From contig NC_081851.1 of the NCBI RefSeq assembly GCF_963259705.1, positions 11,816,145 to 11,880,144 of the forward strand: a DNA stretch of 64,000 nucleotides, in the 5' to 3' direction. The stretch's first letter is position 1; every line of letters begins with the position of its first letter. Shown here in pieces: positions 34,021-45,075 of this stretch. Position numbers and translations under genes: made by a program. The DNA comes from Myotis daubentonii (Eukaryota; Chordata; Mammalia; Chiroptera; Vespertilionidae). Below the pieces are notes generated by a model that ran no database searches, was not told where the DNA came from, and saw only the letters and a program-made list of their open reading frames with translations.

Positions 34021-34488
34021 TGAAAGGGCGAGGATTACGCCCTCCACCTTGCCCCAGGGTAAGGGCTACGCCCTCTACCTTGCCCCAGGGTAAGGGTGTT
34101 GCCCTCCATCTTACCTTGGCCATGTGCTCAGCAAGGCTTCTTCCTGGAAGCCAAGCCGCTGCTGGCCACGCCCAGGATTTCTCTGGACTGGCCAATGATA
34201 GTCAAGGGAAGTGCATGCCATTACTATGACCACATCCTGTGTAATGAGACACCGACTGGCGCCTGGCCAATCGGCAGGGCCCACAGTCCTTTCTCCTCCC
34301 CTTACCCCAGCCCCCTATAAAGCCTCTCTCCACACAGAGTTCTCTCTCTCGGCCACTGGAGCTTACCGTTGCATCGGTGAGTGTGGCAGGGGAGCCAAAC
34401 CTAGGTTTGAAATGAATGACTCTTTGCTTTTGCATCGGACTGACGGGCTCCCTGGGGGTCTTGGGAACTTTGAAATCTGGGCACAACA
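34021..34488 (+). repeat. 5' LTR (468 bp)
   Basis: TG...CA ends. Promoter signals: two CCAAT words (GGCCAATGATAG near 34190, GGCCAATCGG near 34264) and a TATAAAG box at 34316. A short direct repeat of the GCCCCAGGGTAAGGG type occurs three times near its start (34051-34100). No canonical AATAAA is visible. Confidence 0.95.
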
Positions 34489-34490
34489 TT

Positions 34491-34508
34491 TGGGGGCTCG
34501 TCCGGGAT
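34491..34508 (+). other. Primer binding site, tRNA-Pro type
   Basis: TGGGGGCTCGTCCGGGAT, two bases after the 5' LTR. It is the 18-base proline-tRNA complement used by many gammaretroviruses. Confidence 0.95.
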
Positions 34509-37190
34509 TCCCAAGACCATCGAGGGACCCCCGATCCGTAGAGTCTGACTGACCGCGGTAGGTGTGTGTCCTTGTGTGTTCTGTTCTGTGTGAGCTCGTT
34601 TCTGGAATCTGTAATTGCCTGAGGGGTCTAGGCGGACGCGCCGTGAACGACCACAGGCAGGGGAGAGTTGGAAGACGTTCCGCTCCCCAGGAGGGATGGA
34701 TATGCCCCTCACGAGGGATGGATATGCCCCTCGCGGATTTGAGACGAGGCAGGTCGCTCCTGCCGGTTTGGCGCAAGGCCATCGTCTCGTTACTTCCATG
34801 GAGTTGGAAGGCTGTATTTTGGGGCCCTGTTTAGTGTTCTGTGTTTGTACTGGACGGACGTTATGGGATGGACTCAGACTGCTCCTTTGGGTATTGTGAT
34901 TGATCATTTCAAGGAGATTGGGGGAGGCTTTAGAGCTCCCTCAGGAGTTGGGAAGTTGTTAGGAATTGAATGGATTGTTTAAACTCTGAATGAATGTCTG
35001 ATGAAAGTGTGCGAGTGTGGAGGGAGGGGGATTGCCCTCCCCCCTCCTTTGTGTGGCGGTCAGGCGGCCGCCTGAGTGAGGGTCTGTGGAAACAGGTCAC
35101 CCCCTCCCCAAGTAAATGCGTCTGGGATTTCTGTGCGCGTGTTAGGAGAAAAGCTGGCTTAAAACTAATGTGCGCACCGTCCGTTTTCGGATAGGGTTTT
35201 GGGCTGGCGTATTTAATTTGCTACCTAAGATTTTAAAAAGTTCTGCAATATAATGTTGGCCATCTATCTTTTAGGGATTTTGGTTTGCTCTTCCCTTGTT
35301 TATTGTGAGAATGAGGAAATCATCTTTTCTGTCAGAGAACAGTTTAGACAGCCACAATGTTGAGCTGCCTGACTTGACAGTCGCCATATTGGCCGCATGG
35401 CATGCCGTACCCCTGGGGGCCGCCATCTTGGAACAGTAAAGGCCCCTCCCTCTGACTTAGTCAATCACAAAAGGAATGTCTGCTCACTGAGGCAGGATGG
35501 AATTTCAGGGGTGGAGCTTTAAGGCGGAATTTTACTACGGAAATGCGGATGGGGCAGAAGGTGTGCTTGCTTCTCGAATTTATTTAATACTATTTTTAAG
35601 AAAATATTTTTAATACTTAATAAATTAGCAATCACGGTCTTAATATAATTTTAGTGGTATGATAGACCAATGTTTTGAGCAGTTGGCTTTATAAGGGCCG
35701 ACAATAGAGCTTGTATTTCTTAAAGGGCTTGTAGATAGAGAATTGAAAAGCTTTTACAAATTCATAAATGCATCCAGGATTTCTGTGCACATGTAAAGGA
35801 AAAGACCAGTTTAAAAACGAGTGCGCATAGTTTTGAGCTGAACTTGACCTTTTGCTGTGTACAGAATAAAAACCCGAGACTGTTTTGGCCTTAATAGTTA
35901 TGGGTTTGCTTCTTGAATTCCCCAGCAGGAAAGATTGTAACCATTTTGAAATTTAGCAGCTATGCCAGGATAGCAGTAATCCAATTTCTAAAGTAAAGTA
36001 CAATTATTTCAGGTAGAAACTGTGGTTTAAAAGTTCTAGCTACCTGGAAAGCATGGCCTTGGTATGATAGGAGGAAAAAGAAATATTAAATGAATGGTAA
36101 ACCAGTGAGCTGGGACTGGTCACTGATGGTGGATTGTGAAAAGGGCTGGACGTGGCCTAACTTCTCCTTCCTTGGTACCCCTGAAACGTCTGAGGGTACT
36201 TCTGGCCTTGGTTTTCCAATGTGTTAAATCTGTCGATTTTGTTGTTTCGCCGAAATCCTCTTGAAGGACATTGAATGGTTCTTTCCTTCCTCTTTAACTT
36301 TTGGGGGATTGTGTGAATGGATTAATCTCTAAGGTACTTGTCCTGTATCTGGAGGAATGGCTTCTAAATGGTATTCACCATCTCTGGGACTTCCGGAGGG
36401 AAGTCAAAGCTCGGACTGGCTAAGGGTTCGAATCTGGCCTATCTTTTAAAAAGGTAGAAAAGAAGCATTCCTAGGCAGTTTTCTACTGCCTCTGTTCAGG
36501 GACTTGCTCTGTATCTCGACACTACTGAAACTGATTTGTTGGTATTTTGTGGTATAAATGTGGCATGCACCTCGAAGTTCTTAATGGGGAATGTATCTAG
36601 TTATCGTGTCTATTTAGTCTTGATTTCCTTGTTCAATATGAGTACCGTTTCTATCTGGATGAGACATAGGTCAAAAGTCCTGTCCTGGGATGTGGGAAAG
36701 GGAGGCCTCCACATCTGTTCCTGTCTGCTCACTGAAAGGGTATAAGTTGGATGTTTATTTGATGTTTGTATGTCTACTTGGGTATAATTATTTGTTCATG
36801 TAAGTGTGGAAGTATATTCTGTGCTAGGTTGGGATTTTGGAATTCTGGGGTAGATTTAAAAGGTATTTGTGGCTTTTCTAGTCTGATTGGGACATTTAAG
36901 GGTGGGGCTCACAGTTCCTCAGGGCAGAGATTCCATGGGCCCTTCCCCCTGCCTGTGCTGAATTAAATAATACAGGCCAGTGTCATTTAGCTTGCTGGTT
37001 AAAGGAAAACAATGGGCCTTAGAATCTGTAAAGGTGGGCAGGAATGAATCTGGTCAAATGTACTGCAAGGGTTTGGTACCTGTTGCTGCTGTAACTGATA
37101 AACAGGGTTACCTAGAAGCCATCAGGACTTTGAAGTTCTCCAAGAGAGGAGGAATCTGACTTGAGACTGGCGAGGACTGGGTGGCTTTTC
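34509..37190 (+). other. Provirus leader/non-coding internal region
   Basis: No frame resembling gag or pol. A possible splice donor (GCGGTAGGTG) is at 34556-34565. GC-rich to about 35100, then mixed. Two YY1-type words are described separately. Confidence 0.7.
35382..35431. promoter_or_regulatory. Pair of YY1-like motifs in the provirus
   Basis: CGCCATATTGG (35382-35392) and GCCGCCATCTTGG (35419-35431) fit the YY1 core CCATNTTG, 37 bp apart on the same strand. They are a sequence match only; binding is not shown. Confidence 0.5.
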
Positions 37191-37203
37191 TTAATCTCTT
37201 TCC

Positions 37204-37522
37204 TTGAGAGGGCTCCAGAGGGTGCACGAGGACATTTGGCCGTGCGCCTCCACGCCATCTACAAGACCAGCCCAACCCCAACTCCTCATCAGCACAGACC
37301 AGGAGATTGGGTCTACGTCAGAAGGCACCGCCGGGAGACACTGTGGTGCTGACGACCCCCACCGCTCTCAAGGTAGACGACGCCACGACCTGGGTCCATC
37401 ACACTCACGTCCGGTCAGCGGATCCATCCATGACCCGGAAAGACTTCATCACCAAATGGAGCATCGATCGAGATCAACGCAACCCGCTCAAGCTCAAGCT
37501 ACGGCGTGCTCGACCTGCCTGA
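37204..37522 (+). pseudogene. Integrase C-terminal remnant (pol end), broken
   Basis: Two overlapping frames together cover the end of a gammaretroviral integrase. The first contains RPGDWVYVRRHRRETL (to 37352). The second contains LTTPTALKVDDATTWVHHTH and continues to a stop at 37522. The frame changes near 37340-37350 and a few residues between the two parts look missing, so no intact product is possible. All upstream pol domains are absent. Confidence 0.8.
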
Positions 37523-38900
37523 TGCCGGTAACATGACTCGCGATCACTCCCGTCACCAGGAGCCCCCACAATACTGTGTAATACACTTAGATAATGCCTG
37601 CAACTTCATGGACATGGCTCCAAAGAGACAAGGACAATTTATAGGATCACATGTTTAGTAGCAGAAGATTTGGCTGCCTGAAGCAGCCATGATGCCAATA
37701 TTATGTTTTATTGTATTGATATGTTATATTAACCTTTGATTCTTTTGCAGGTTTGAATGTATGTTGGTTATCCTGAAAGGGGACTGTGTGGGGTGACCCC
37801 TAAAAGTAAAGGGTGCCTAGCTGCCAAGAGGGCAGGTGCCCAACTGGGCAGGGAAGGGTGCCCATCAGGTTTTGGTCTCTTTTGAGAGACAGCTAACAGT
37901 TGGCAGCCTGTAATACTGTCTTGCAGGCCTGAGTCACCATGCCATGTCAGGGGTAGTAAAGCTGGGAAAAAAGCCTGTTTAGAATAGAAGGTCTGGGGAA
38001 TAGTTATGCATAGGTAGAAGGTTTTATGCCAACAGTTACTGTTTTGTTTCAAATCCATGAAAAGGAAGTAGCAAGGAAAGTCAGAAAATCTTAGAGTAGA
38101 TCAGTATGTTTTTCTCCTTATGTAATTCCTCCGAAATCTGGCAATGCTAAATAAGTACGTTTCTTTGCATAGATCCAATGAGACTGGTTCCTAATAATGG
38201 TTTTATTAACGGAAAATTTTGACTGGAGTATCATGTTTTAAAGAGCCCTGTCTGAGCTCTAAAGACTTGAAGCCACTAAGAATGCCACGAAGAAAGCCTG
38301 GTATCCTGCTTGGGAGCCCTGAAGATGGCTGGCGCTGGAGCGTCAGGCCCATGCCCTACCATTACTGGCGGTTGGTAAGAGTAGAAGGGGAGCAGTAAAG
38401 ATGCCTCTGCATCCCTGTGGAACCCCCACACACTCTGGGCCGCAACGAGTAGGAGGGCTACTGAGATGGGCCTTAAAGCCTGGAGCGTGGGCTCAGGTGG
38501 AATTGCTACAGGTGAAGGATTCACCTAACTCAGCAGATACCGCAGGCAGGCCTGATGGCAGCTGGATGGCTTGGCTTCCTGGCCCTATGGGGCACATTAA
38601 GATTCAACCATGAAATTCCAGCAAAGGTAGTCAGTTACCATTCTTGTTGTATTTATGCAAACATCAGGACAGTAAATAAATTAATCTTGATTTGGCTTTT
38701 TAATAGCCATGGAGGAATTTTAAGAAGAAAAATCCTGTTTCAATAGAAGTTGTTAAATCTAAAATGGTTTCTTTCCCTTCCACCGGGCCATTTGTTAAGC
38801 TTATAGGGATAGTTCAGTTGATAGTTCTGTGTGCCCAGTATGGGCCTCTAGCAACGGTGGAATAGAAATGCAGTCCGTCTCATGATTGAGCCGGAAGTTC
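37523..38900 (+). other. Provirus 3' internal region, no intact gene
   Basis: A 42-codon frame starts at 37534 (MTRDHSRHQEPPQYC) and is not recognisable. Nothing resembling an envelope surface or transmembrane subunit is visible. Confidence 0.6.
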
Positions 38901-38901
38901 C

Positions 38902-38916
38902 AAGACAAGGGGGGAA
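38902..38916 (+). other. Polypurine tract
   Basis: AAGACAAGGGGGGAA lies directly before the 3' LTR, the usual place for the plus-strand primer. Confidence 0.85.
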
Positions 38917-39384
38917 TGAAAGGGCGAGGATTACGCCCTCCACCTTGCCCCAGGGTAAGGGCTACGCCCTCTACCTTGCCCCAGGGTAAGGGTGTTGCCC
39001 TCCATCTTACCTTGGCCATGTGCTCAGCAAGGCTTCTTCCTGGAAGCCAAGCTGCTGCTGGCCACGCCCAGGATTTCTCTGGACTGGCCAATGATAGTCA
39101 AGGGAAGTGCATGCCATTACTATGACCACATCCTGTGTAATGAGACACCGACTGGCGCCTGGCCAATCGGCAGGGCCCACAGTCCTTTCTCCTCCCCTTA
39201 CCCCAGCCCCCTATAAAGCCTCTCTCCACACAGAGTTCTCTCTCTCGGCCACTGGAGCTTACCGTTGCATCGGTGAGTGTGGCAGGGGAGCCAAACCTAG
39301 GTTTGAAATGAATGACTCTTTGCTTTTGCATCGGACTGACGGGCTCCCTGGGGGTCTTGGGAACTTTGAAATCTGGGCACAACA
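38917..39384 (+). repeat. 3' LTR (468 bp)
   Basis: Identical in length to the 5' LTR. I find one difference, at LTR position 137 (T at 39053, C at 34157). Confidence 0.95.
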
Positions 39385-39389
39385 CTGGT

Positions 39390-40049
39390 CTGGATCTCCA
39401 GAGAGGTTCTGCTTCGGATCTCCAGTGAGGTTCTGTAGCCATGTTCCCTCGCTAGGTTCTCCAGCCAGGTTCTGTCCAGGCTCTCCAGTCAGGTTCAGTG
39501 TCCAGGTTCCAGTCAGGTTCTCCTGCCAATCTCTGTAGTCAGGTTCAGTCCAGGATCCCTTGCCATGTTCTCCCGCTAGGCTCTGTCTCTAGGCTCTGAG
39601 GCCAGTCCCTCTCCAGGATCCTCCAGCATGCTCTCTCCAGCGAAGTTCTTCTGTCTCTAGGCTCCGTGTAGGCTCTGTCTTCTTGATTCTGTTCTAAGTT
39701 CTGAGTGTTTCTGTCTTGTTACAACTGTATTTATACCAGTTGATTCAATCCTATCAATCTCTATTACAAAGGTTAGGGCGTTTCTTATCTCCATTCCAGG
39801 GAGAAAAGATTATGTAGTTTAAGCATGATTGTTCGTAGTTAAAGGGATTAATTACCCGCCTGGCACTTAGTTGAGGGGTTTTATTCCCTCCCTAACTTCA
39901 GGGGAAAATCCCTACCTGGGGATTCAACCTTTCTCGGAGAGGTGACCTTGGTTAAAACACAGCGCCAAGAAGGTGAGCAAACATATTAAGAACCGTATGC
40001 CATATATGCCAGGTCCCTTGAAACAGCAAGGATGGACCGGCTCCCGGCA
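39390..40049. repeat. Right part of the split solo LTR
   Basis: Continues the class II-like LTR with a run of imperfect CTCCAG..AGGTTCTG words to about 39620, then A/T-richer sequence (TATTTATACC near 39728) and the CA end. Confidence 0.8.
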
Positions 40050-40055
40050 AGGGAG

Positions 40056-41301
40056 GAACTTAGTGTCTCAGAAATCAACTATGAGAGTCTTTCGTGAACC
40101 CTTGGGCAGAACGGGCCGAATTGCAAGGGACATGGGGCAGTTTAGTGTCAAACTGCTCCTGAAGGAGGTGCCTAAGCCCAGGAGGAAGTGGTGAGGGGAA
40201 GAGAAGTGGGGACATGTGGGATGGTGAGATTCCTGTTTCTACTGTGATCACTAAGGGCCCTGTACATTTCTTCTGTGTGGACTTGTGGAGGAAAGGTGTC
40301 CCGAGATTCAGGGATGACTGTTTCACAACGGTTGCCTAGTGTTTTGAAGTACCCTGTCTCATAGGGTCCATATTATCCACATAGAACTGGTTAAACATAT
40401 ATGTTTTTACTGATCTCAGAGGGAGGAAGGGAAAGGGAACAGAGAGAGCGGGGAGTGGTGGTGGGGGGGGGAGGAGGCTGGGGAAGGGGAGAGAGAAACA
40501 TCAATGATGAGAGAGCATCAACGGTCCCATAGCCCCTAGCGCGCAACCCCGGAACGGGCTCTGACTGGGAATGAAACGGGGATCTCTTGGTTCTGGGGTC
40601 CACGCTCAAGCAATGAGCCATGCCAGCTGGGCAGCCACATATCAATTTAAAATGAAAATTTTTTTAATTCAAATTTAGTAAAATTTAAAATTCACTGAGA
40701 CATTTAGGTTGCTCTTGTTGGATACCTGAGGAGTGTTGGCTTGGTGTATTGACCAGCTAGCTGGTTTGCCTTGAAAGCAAATATGAAATGAAAGAAAGGA
40801 AATGTGTCTCCCCTCAGAGCAAGAGTGCTGCTCACATGAGAACGATGAGCTTTGGATGATTGGGCCACAGCACTGAACGGATCCCTGTTGCACAGCGTGC
40901 CTCCTTTTGAAATACTCACCAGTGGCATTCCTTTGTCCTTTCTGCTTAGAATTTTCTGACATGGTGGTTTTCATTTTAATTATAGATAGTTCCAGTGGTG
41001 GTGTCAGTGAACTATGGCCCCTCCGGTCGAACCAGGGCTGCGTACCTTGTTTCCCTACCGTCCTGTTCCAGTGGAACCATTGCCTCTCCCTAAGCTGAGT
41101 TTGACTGGTGAGTTAAATTCTGGGCTCATGGAGGAAGGGAAATGATTCAGGAAGTGTTTAGTGGAGGGAGTTGTTTTGAGTTACTCCTGTTGCAACCAAA
41201 GCAATGCTCTTCCTATACCTAGTGATTTTAAGTATGGTTGAGAGCTAGTCTACTGGTTGTATCTGGCCAAATAGCAAATCCAGCTAAAGGGCGAACGAAG
41301 T
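40056..41301. repeat. Segmental duplication, copy 2, right part
   Basis: Homologous to 24259-25504, with the same SINE inside. Homology stops at GCGAACGAAGT (41301), where the satellite array starts. Confidence 0.93.
40387..40636 (-). mobile_element. Ves SINE (antisense) in segmental duplication copy 2
   Basis: Paralogue of the SINE at 24600-24838. Confidence 0.88.
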
Positions 41302-42760
41302 GAATTTAGGTTTGTATTGAAAGGGTTGGGACAGATGTTGGTGGTCGCAGTCATGAGTTACAGAGTTTTGTGTTAATGTTGGCAGTGTATAATAAAGAAT
41401 TTGATTTCTTTTTTACATGGCAGACTATTGAATATTGTTAAACTATTGAAAGGATGGTCAGCTCAAGATGTGAAATTTTATCCCACAACTGGTATAGTTT
41501 TTCCTTTAACAACATGGTCTAGAAAAGCATTTTTGGATATTTGACATACTAGAGAAGTGAGGTTTGACTCTGTTTCACTGATGGGGAGGGATCTAAAGAA
41601 GGGGCAGGTACGTGAGTAGGGAGTAATGTAAATTTCTTTAGTTGTGGCACCAGACAAGCCATTCCATACTGAGCCAGACAATTTGAACAACGACAAGGAG
41701 AAGTCTGAATGGGGATTTTTTTCTCAACACTTTCTAATACTGGCAAGGAAAAGGAAGCTAATGTTTAATTTAGGTTTGGATTGGGGCGGTGTTATGGATG
41801 GTGGTCACAGTCATGAGGATCAGGTTGATCGCAGTCATGAGGAACAGGGTGTTGTGTTAGTGCTGGCAGTGTATAATAATGAATTTGAATCATTTTTACA
41901 TGGTAGAATATTGAATATTGTTAAACTTTTGAAAGGATGGTCAGATCAAGATCTGAAGTTTTATGCCACATCTGTTCCATTTTTTCCTTTAACAAGTTGG
42001 TCTAGAACATCATTGCTGGATATTTGAGATGCTAGAGAAGTGAGGTTTCACTCCAACAGTTTCACTGATGATTCACTTCATGTTACATTTGCCCTATTCA
42101 TAAGTAAGATATTAGTAATAAGGGAAATTGGGTATGGTGTACGTGGTTATTATCTTCACAATTTTTTTGTAAATCTACAACTTTTCTAAAATAAAATATC
42201 CATTAAAATAACACGCAAAATCCTAGGAATTGGTAGCAACTGAACATAGTTGAATAGACCACTGAAATGACGGGGGGGCGAGGGGGGGTATGGGAATTGT
42301 CTAAGGGGAAACACCACCACCCTGCCATATGTTGGACTATAAAGGAAATAGAGGAATTGAGAGAGAGAGGTCAGTTTAGGAAAAAAATTTAGGAGTGAAG
42401 AGGAAGGTCTCTGTTCTATAACCAGATTGTCTGAGATTTCTGCATTCTCTGCAACTCCCGGCCCTTCTGGATGGTCAAGCTGAGGCTTTGTGATGTCAAG
42501 CCACACCATGGCAACCACAGATTTTGGGCAAAAGGAGCTGAAGTGACTGGCTCCTCCTTAACCTAAAGAAAATATATAGAGGCCAGGACACTTTGAGTAG
42601 TGTCTGTTGCCTTAAGATAGCTAAAATTAATCGGCCGATATTGTAGACTAATAGAGATAATGAATAAGTTTCCACACACAAGGATGGATGAAGAAACTGC
42701 AAATACAAATGTGAATTTATGTTTGTATTGGGGGGTGGGATGGATGGTGGTTGTTGCAGT
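41302..42760. repeat. Satellite unit 1 (first, A+B)
   Basis: A half from 41302 and B half from about 41800. Joined directly to the segmental duplication. Old L1 tail at about 42075-42210. Ends with promoter-like block 42491-42578. Confidence 0.85.
42491..42578 (+). promoter_or_regulatory. Promoter-like block, unit 1
   Basis: TGATGTCA (CRE-like, one change from TGACGTCA) at 42491, CCATGGCAACC (RFX half-site) at 42506 and TATATA at 42573. The inverted CCAAT is changed to GACTGG here. Confidence 0.45.
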
Positions 42761-44160
42761 TAGGAGGAACAGAGTGTTGTGTTAATGCTGGTAGTGTATA
42801 ATAAATTGTTTGATTTCCTTTTTACATGGAAGACTATAGAATATTGTTAAACTATTGAAAGGATGGCCAGCTCAAGATGTGAAGTTTTATTCCACAACTG
42901 GTATAGTTTTTCCTTTAACATCATGGTCTAGAACAGCATTGTTGGATATTTGAGATACTAGAGAGGTGAGGTTTGACTCTGTTTCACTGATGGGGAGAGA
43001 TCTAAGGAGGAGCCAGGCATGTGAGAAGGGAGTAATGTAGATTTCTTTATTTCGGGCACCAGACAAGCCATTGCATACTGAGCCAACACTTTGAATAAGG
43101 ACAAGGAGAAGTCTGAATGGGGATTTTTTTCTCAACACTTTCTAATACTGGCAAGGGTAAAATAAGCTGATGTTTAATTTAGGTTTGGATTGGGGCTGTG
43201 GTATGGATGGTGGTCGCAGTCATGAGGAACAGGGTGGTCGCAGTCATGAGGAAGAGGGTGTTGTGTTAGTGCTGACAGTCTATAATAATGAATTTGATTT
43301 CCTTTTTATATGGTAGACTGTTGAATATTGTAAAACTATTGAAAGGCAGGCCAGCTCAAGATGTGAAGTTTTATCCCACAAGTGGTATAGTTTTTCCTTT
43401 AACATCATGGTCTAGAACAGCATTGTTGGATATTTCAGATACTAGAGAAGTGAGGTTTGACTCTGTTTCACTGATGATTCACTTCAGGTTACATTTGCTC
43501 CATAAATAAGTAAGATATTAGTAATAATGGAAATTGGGTATGATGTACATGGTTATTATCTTCACAATTTTTCTGTAAATCTGGAACTATTCTAAAATAA
43601 AACATCCATTAAAACAACACTCATAATCCTAGAAAATGGTAGCTACTGAACATAGTGGAATGGACCACTGAAATGACGGGGCAGTATGGGAATTGTCTTA
43701 GAGGAAATACCACCTCCCTGCCATATGCCTGAGTATAATGGAACTAGAGGAATTGAGATAGAGAGGTCAGTTTAGGAAAAAATTTTAGGAGTGAAGAGGA
43801 ATTTCTCTGTTCTATAACCAATGTGTCTGAGATTTCTGCATCCTCTGCCACCCCTGTCCCTCCTTGATGGTCAAGCAGAGGCTTTGTTATGACAAGCCAC
43901 ACCATGGCAACCAAGATTTTGGGAAAACAGAGCTTAAGTGATTGGCTCCTCCTGAAACTAAAGAGAATATATAGAGGCCAGGGCCCTTTCAGTAGTGTCT
44001 GTTTCCTTAAGATAGCTAAAATTAATAAGATGATATTGAAGACTAGTAGAGATAAGGAAAACTACTCCACACACAAGAATGGTAGAAAAAACTGCAAGTA
44101 CAAAAGTGAATTTATGTTTGTATTGGGGGTGAGGGGGTGGGATGGATGGTGGTGGTTGCA
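42761..44160. repeat. Satellite unit 2 (A+B)
   Basis: A from about 42760, B from about 43210. Complete 1.4-kb unit. Confidence 0.85.
43889..43973 (+). promoter_or_regulatory. Promoter-like block, unit 2
   Basis: The CRE-like word is lost (TTATGACA). RFX half-site at 43902, inverted CCAAT (GATTGG) at 43940 and TATATA at 43968 remain. Confidence 0.45.
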
Positions 44161-45075
44161 GTAATGAGGAACAGAGTGTTGTGTTAATGCTGGCAGTGTA
44201 TATTAAATTATTTGATTTCCTTTTTACATGGTAGACTATTGAATATTGTTAAACTATTGAAAGGATGGTCAGCTCAAGATCTGAATTTTATGCCACATCA
44301 AGTCCAGTTTTTCTGTTAAGAACTTGGTCTAGAACATCATTGCTGGATATTTGAGATGCTAGGTTAGTGCGTTTTCACTCTAACTTTTTCATTGATGATT
44401 CACTTTATCTTACATTTGCCCCATACATAAGATATTAGTAATAAGGGAAATTGGGTATGGTGTACATTGTTATTATCTGCACAATTTCTCTGTAAATCTG
44501 GAACTATTCGAAAATAAAACACCCATTAAAACAATGCTCAAAATCCTAGGAAATGGTAGCAACTGAATATAGTGGAAAGCACCACTGAAAGGATGGGGAG
44601 TATGGGAATTGTCTTAGAGGAAACACCACCTCCCTGCCATATGTTGGACTATAATGGAATTAGAGGAACTGAGAGAGAGAGGTCAGTTTAGGAAAAAATT
44701 TTAAGAATGAAGAGGAAGGTCTCTGTTCTATAACCAATGTGTCTGAGATTTCTGCATCCTCTGCCACCCCCGCCCCTTCTGGATGGTCAAGCTGAGGTTT
44801 TGTGATGTCAAGCCACACCATGGCAACCACTGATTTTGGGCAAACAGAGCTGAAGTGATTGGCTCCTCCTTAACCAAAAGAAAATATATAGAGGCCAGGG
44901 CACATTCAGTAGTGTCTGTTTCCTTAAGATAGCTAAAATTAATAAGATGATATTGAAGACTAGTAGAGATAAGGAATAAGACTCCACATAGAAGGATGGA
45001 TGATGAAACTGCAAGTACAAAAGTGAATTTATGTTTGTATTGGGGGGGGGTGGGAAGGATGTTGGTAGTCGAAGT
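44161..45075. repeat. Satellite unit 3 (short, A/B hybrid)
   Basis: Starts as A (GTTAATGCTGGCAG at 44183) and switches within the shared 240 bp to B (TATGCCACATCAAGTCCAG at 44290), a 0.92-kb recombinant. Confidence 0.85.
44803..44890 (+). promoter_or_regulatory. Promoter-like block, unit 3
   Basis: CRE-like TGATGTCA at 44803, RFX half-site, inverted CCAAT and TATATA at 44885, 82 bp after the CRE-like word. Confidence 0.5.

Larger units (their letters stand above)
34021..39384 (+). mobile_element. Non-autonomous gammaretrovirus-like provirus
   Basis: Two 468-bp LTRs bracket 4.4 kb of internal DNA, flanked by CTGGT at 34016-34020 and 39385-39389. Order: 5' LTR, a primer site complementary to tRNA-Pro, a long leader of about 2.7 kb without coding capacity, a short integrase remnant, more non-coding DNA, a polypurine tract, 3' LTR. 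No gag, protease, reverse transcriptase or envelope frame was found. LTR identity (one difference) shows recent insertion, so it must have been copied with helper proteins, as VL30-type elements are. Confidence 0.9.
33879..40049. mobile_element. Class II ERV-like solo LTR, split by a provirus
   Basis: Begins TGCCGGGGTGCAACCCC (33879) and ends CCCGGCA (40049), flanked by AGGGAG at 33873-33878 and 40050-40055. The empty paralogous site at 24253-24258 has one AGGGAG, which proves the boundaries. A 6-bp duplication with TG...CA ends fits class II (ERVK-like) elements. Without the inner provirus and its 5-bp repeat it is about 0.8 kb with no internal region, so a solo LTR is the simplest reading. 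It holds imperfect repeats of a CTCCAGCCAGGTTCTG-like word (33990-34020 and 39385-39620). Orientation was not determined. Confidence 0.85.

Noticed and set aside
34021..34552. Open frames of about 110-168 codons across the provirus LTR and leader.
   Set aside because: They cross the LTR/primer-site boundary and show no retroviral protein motif.
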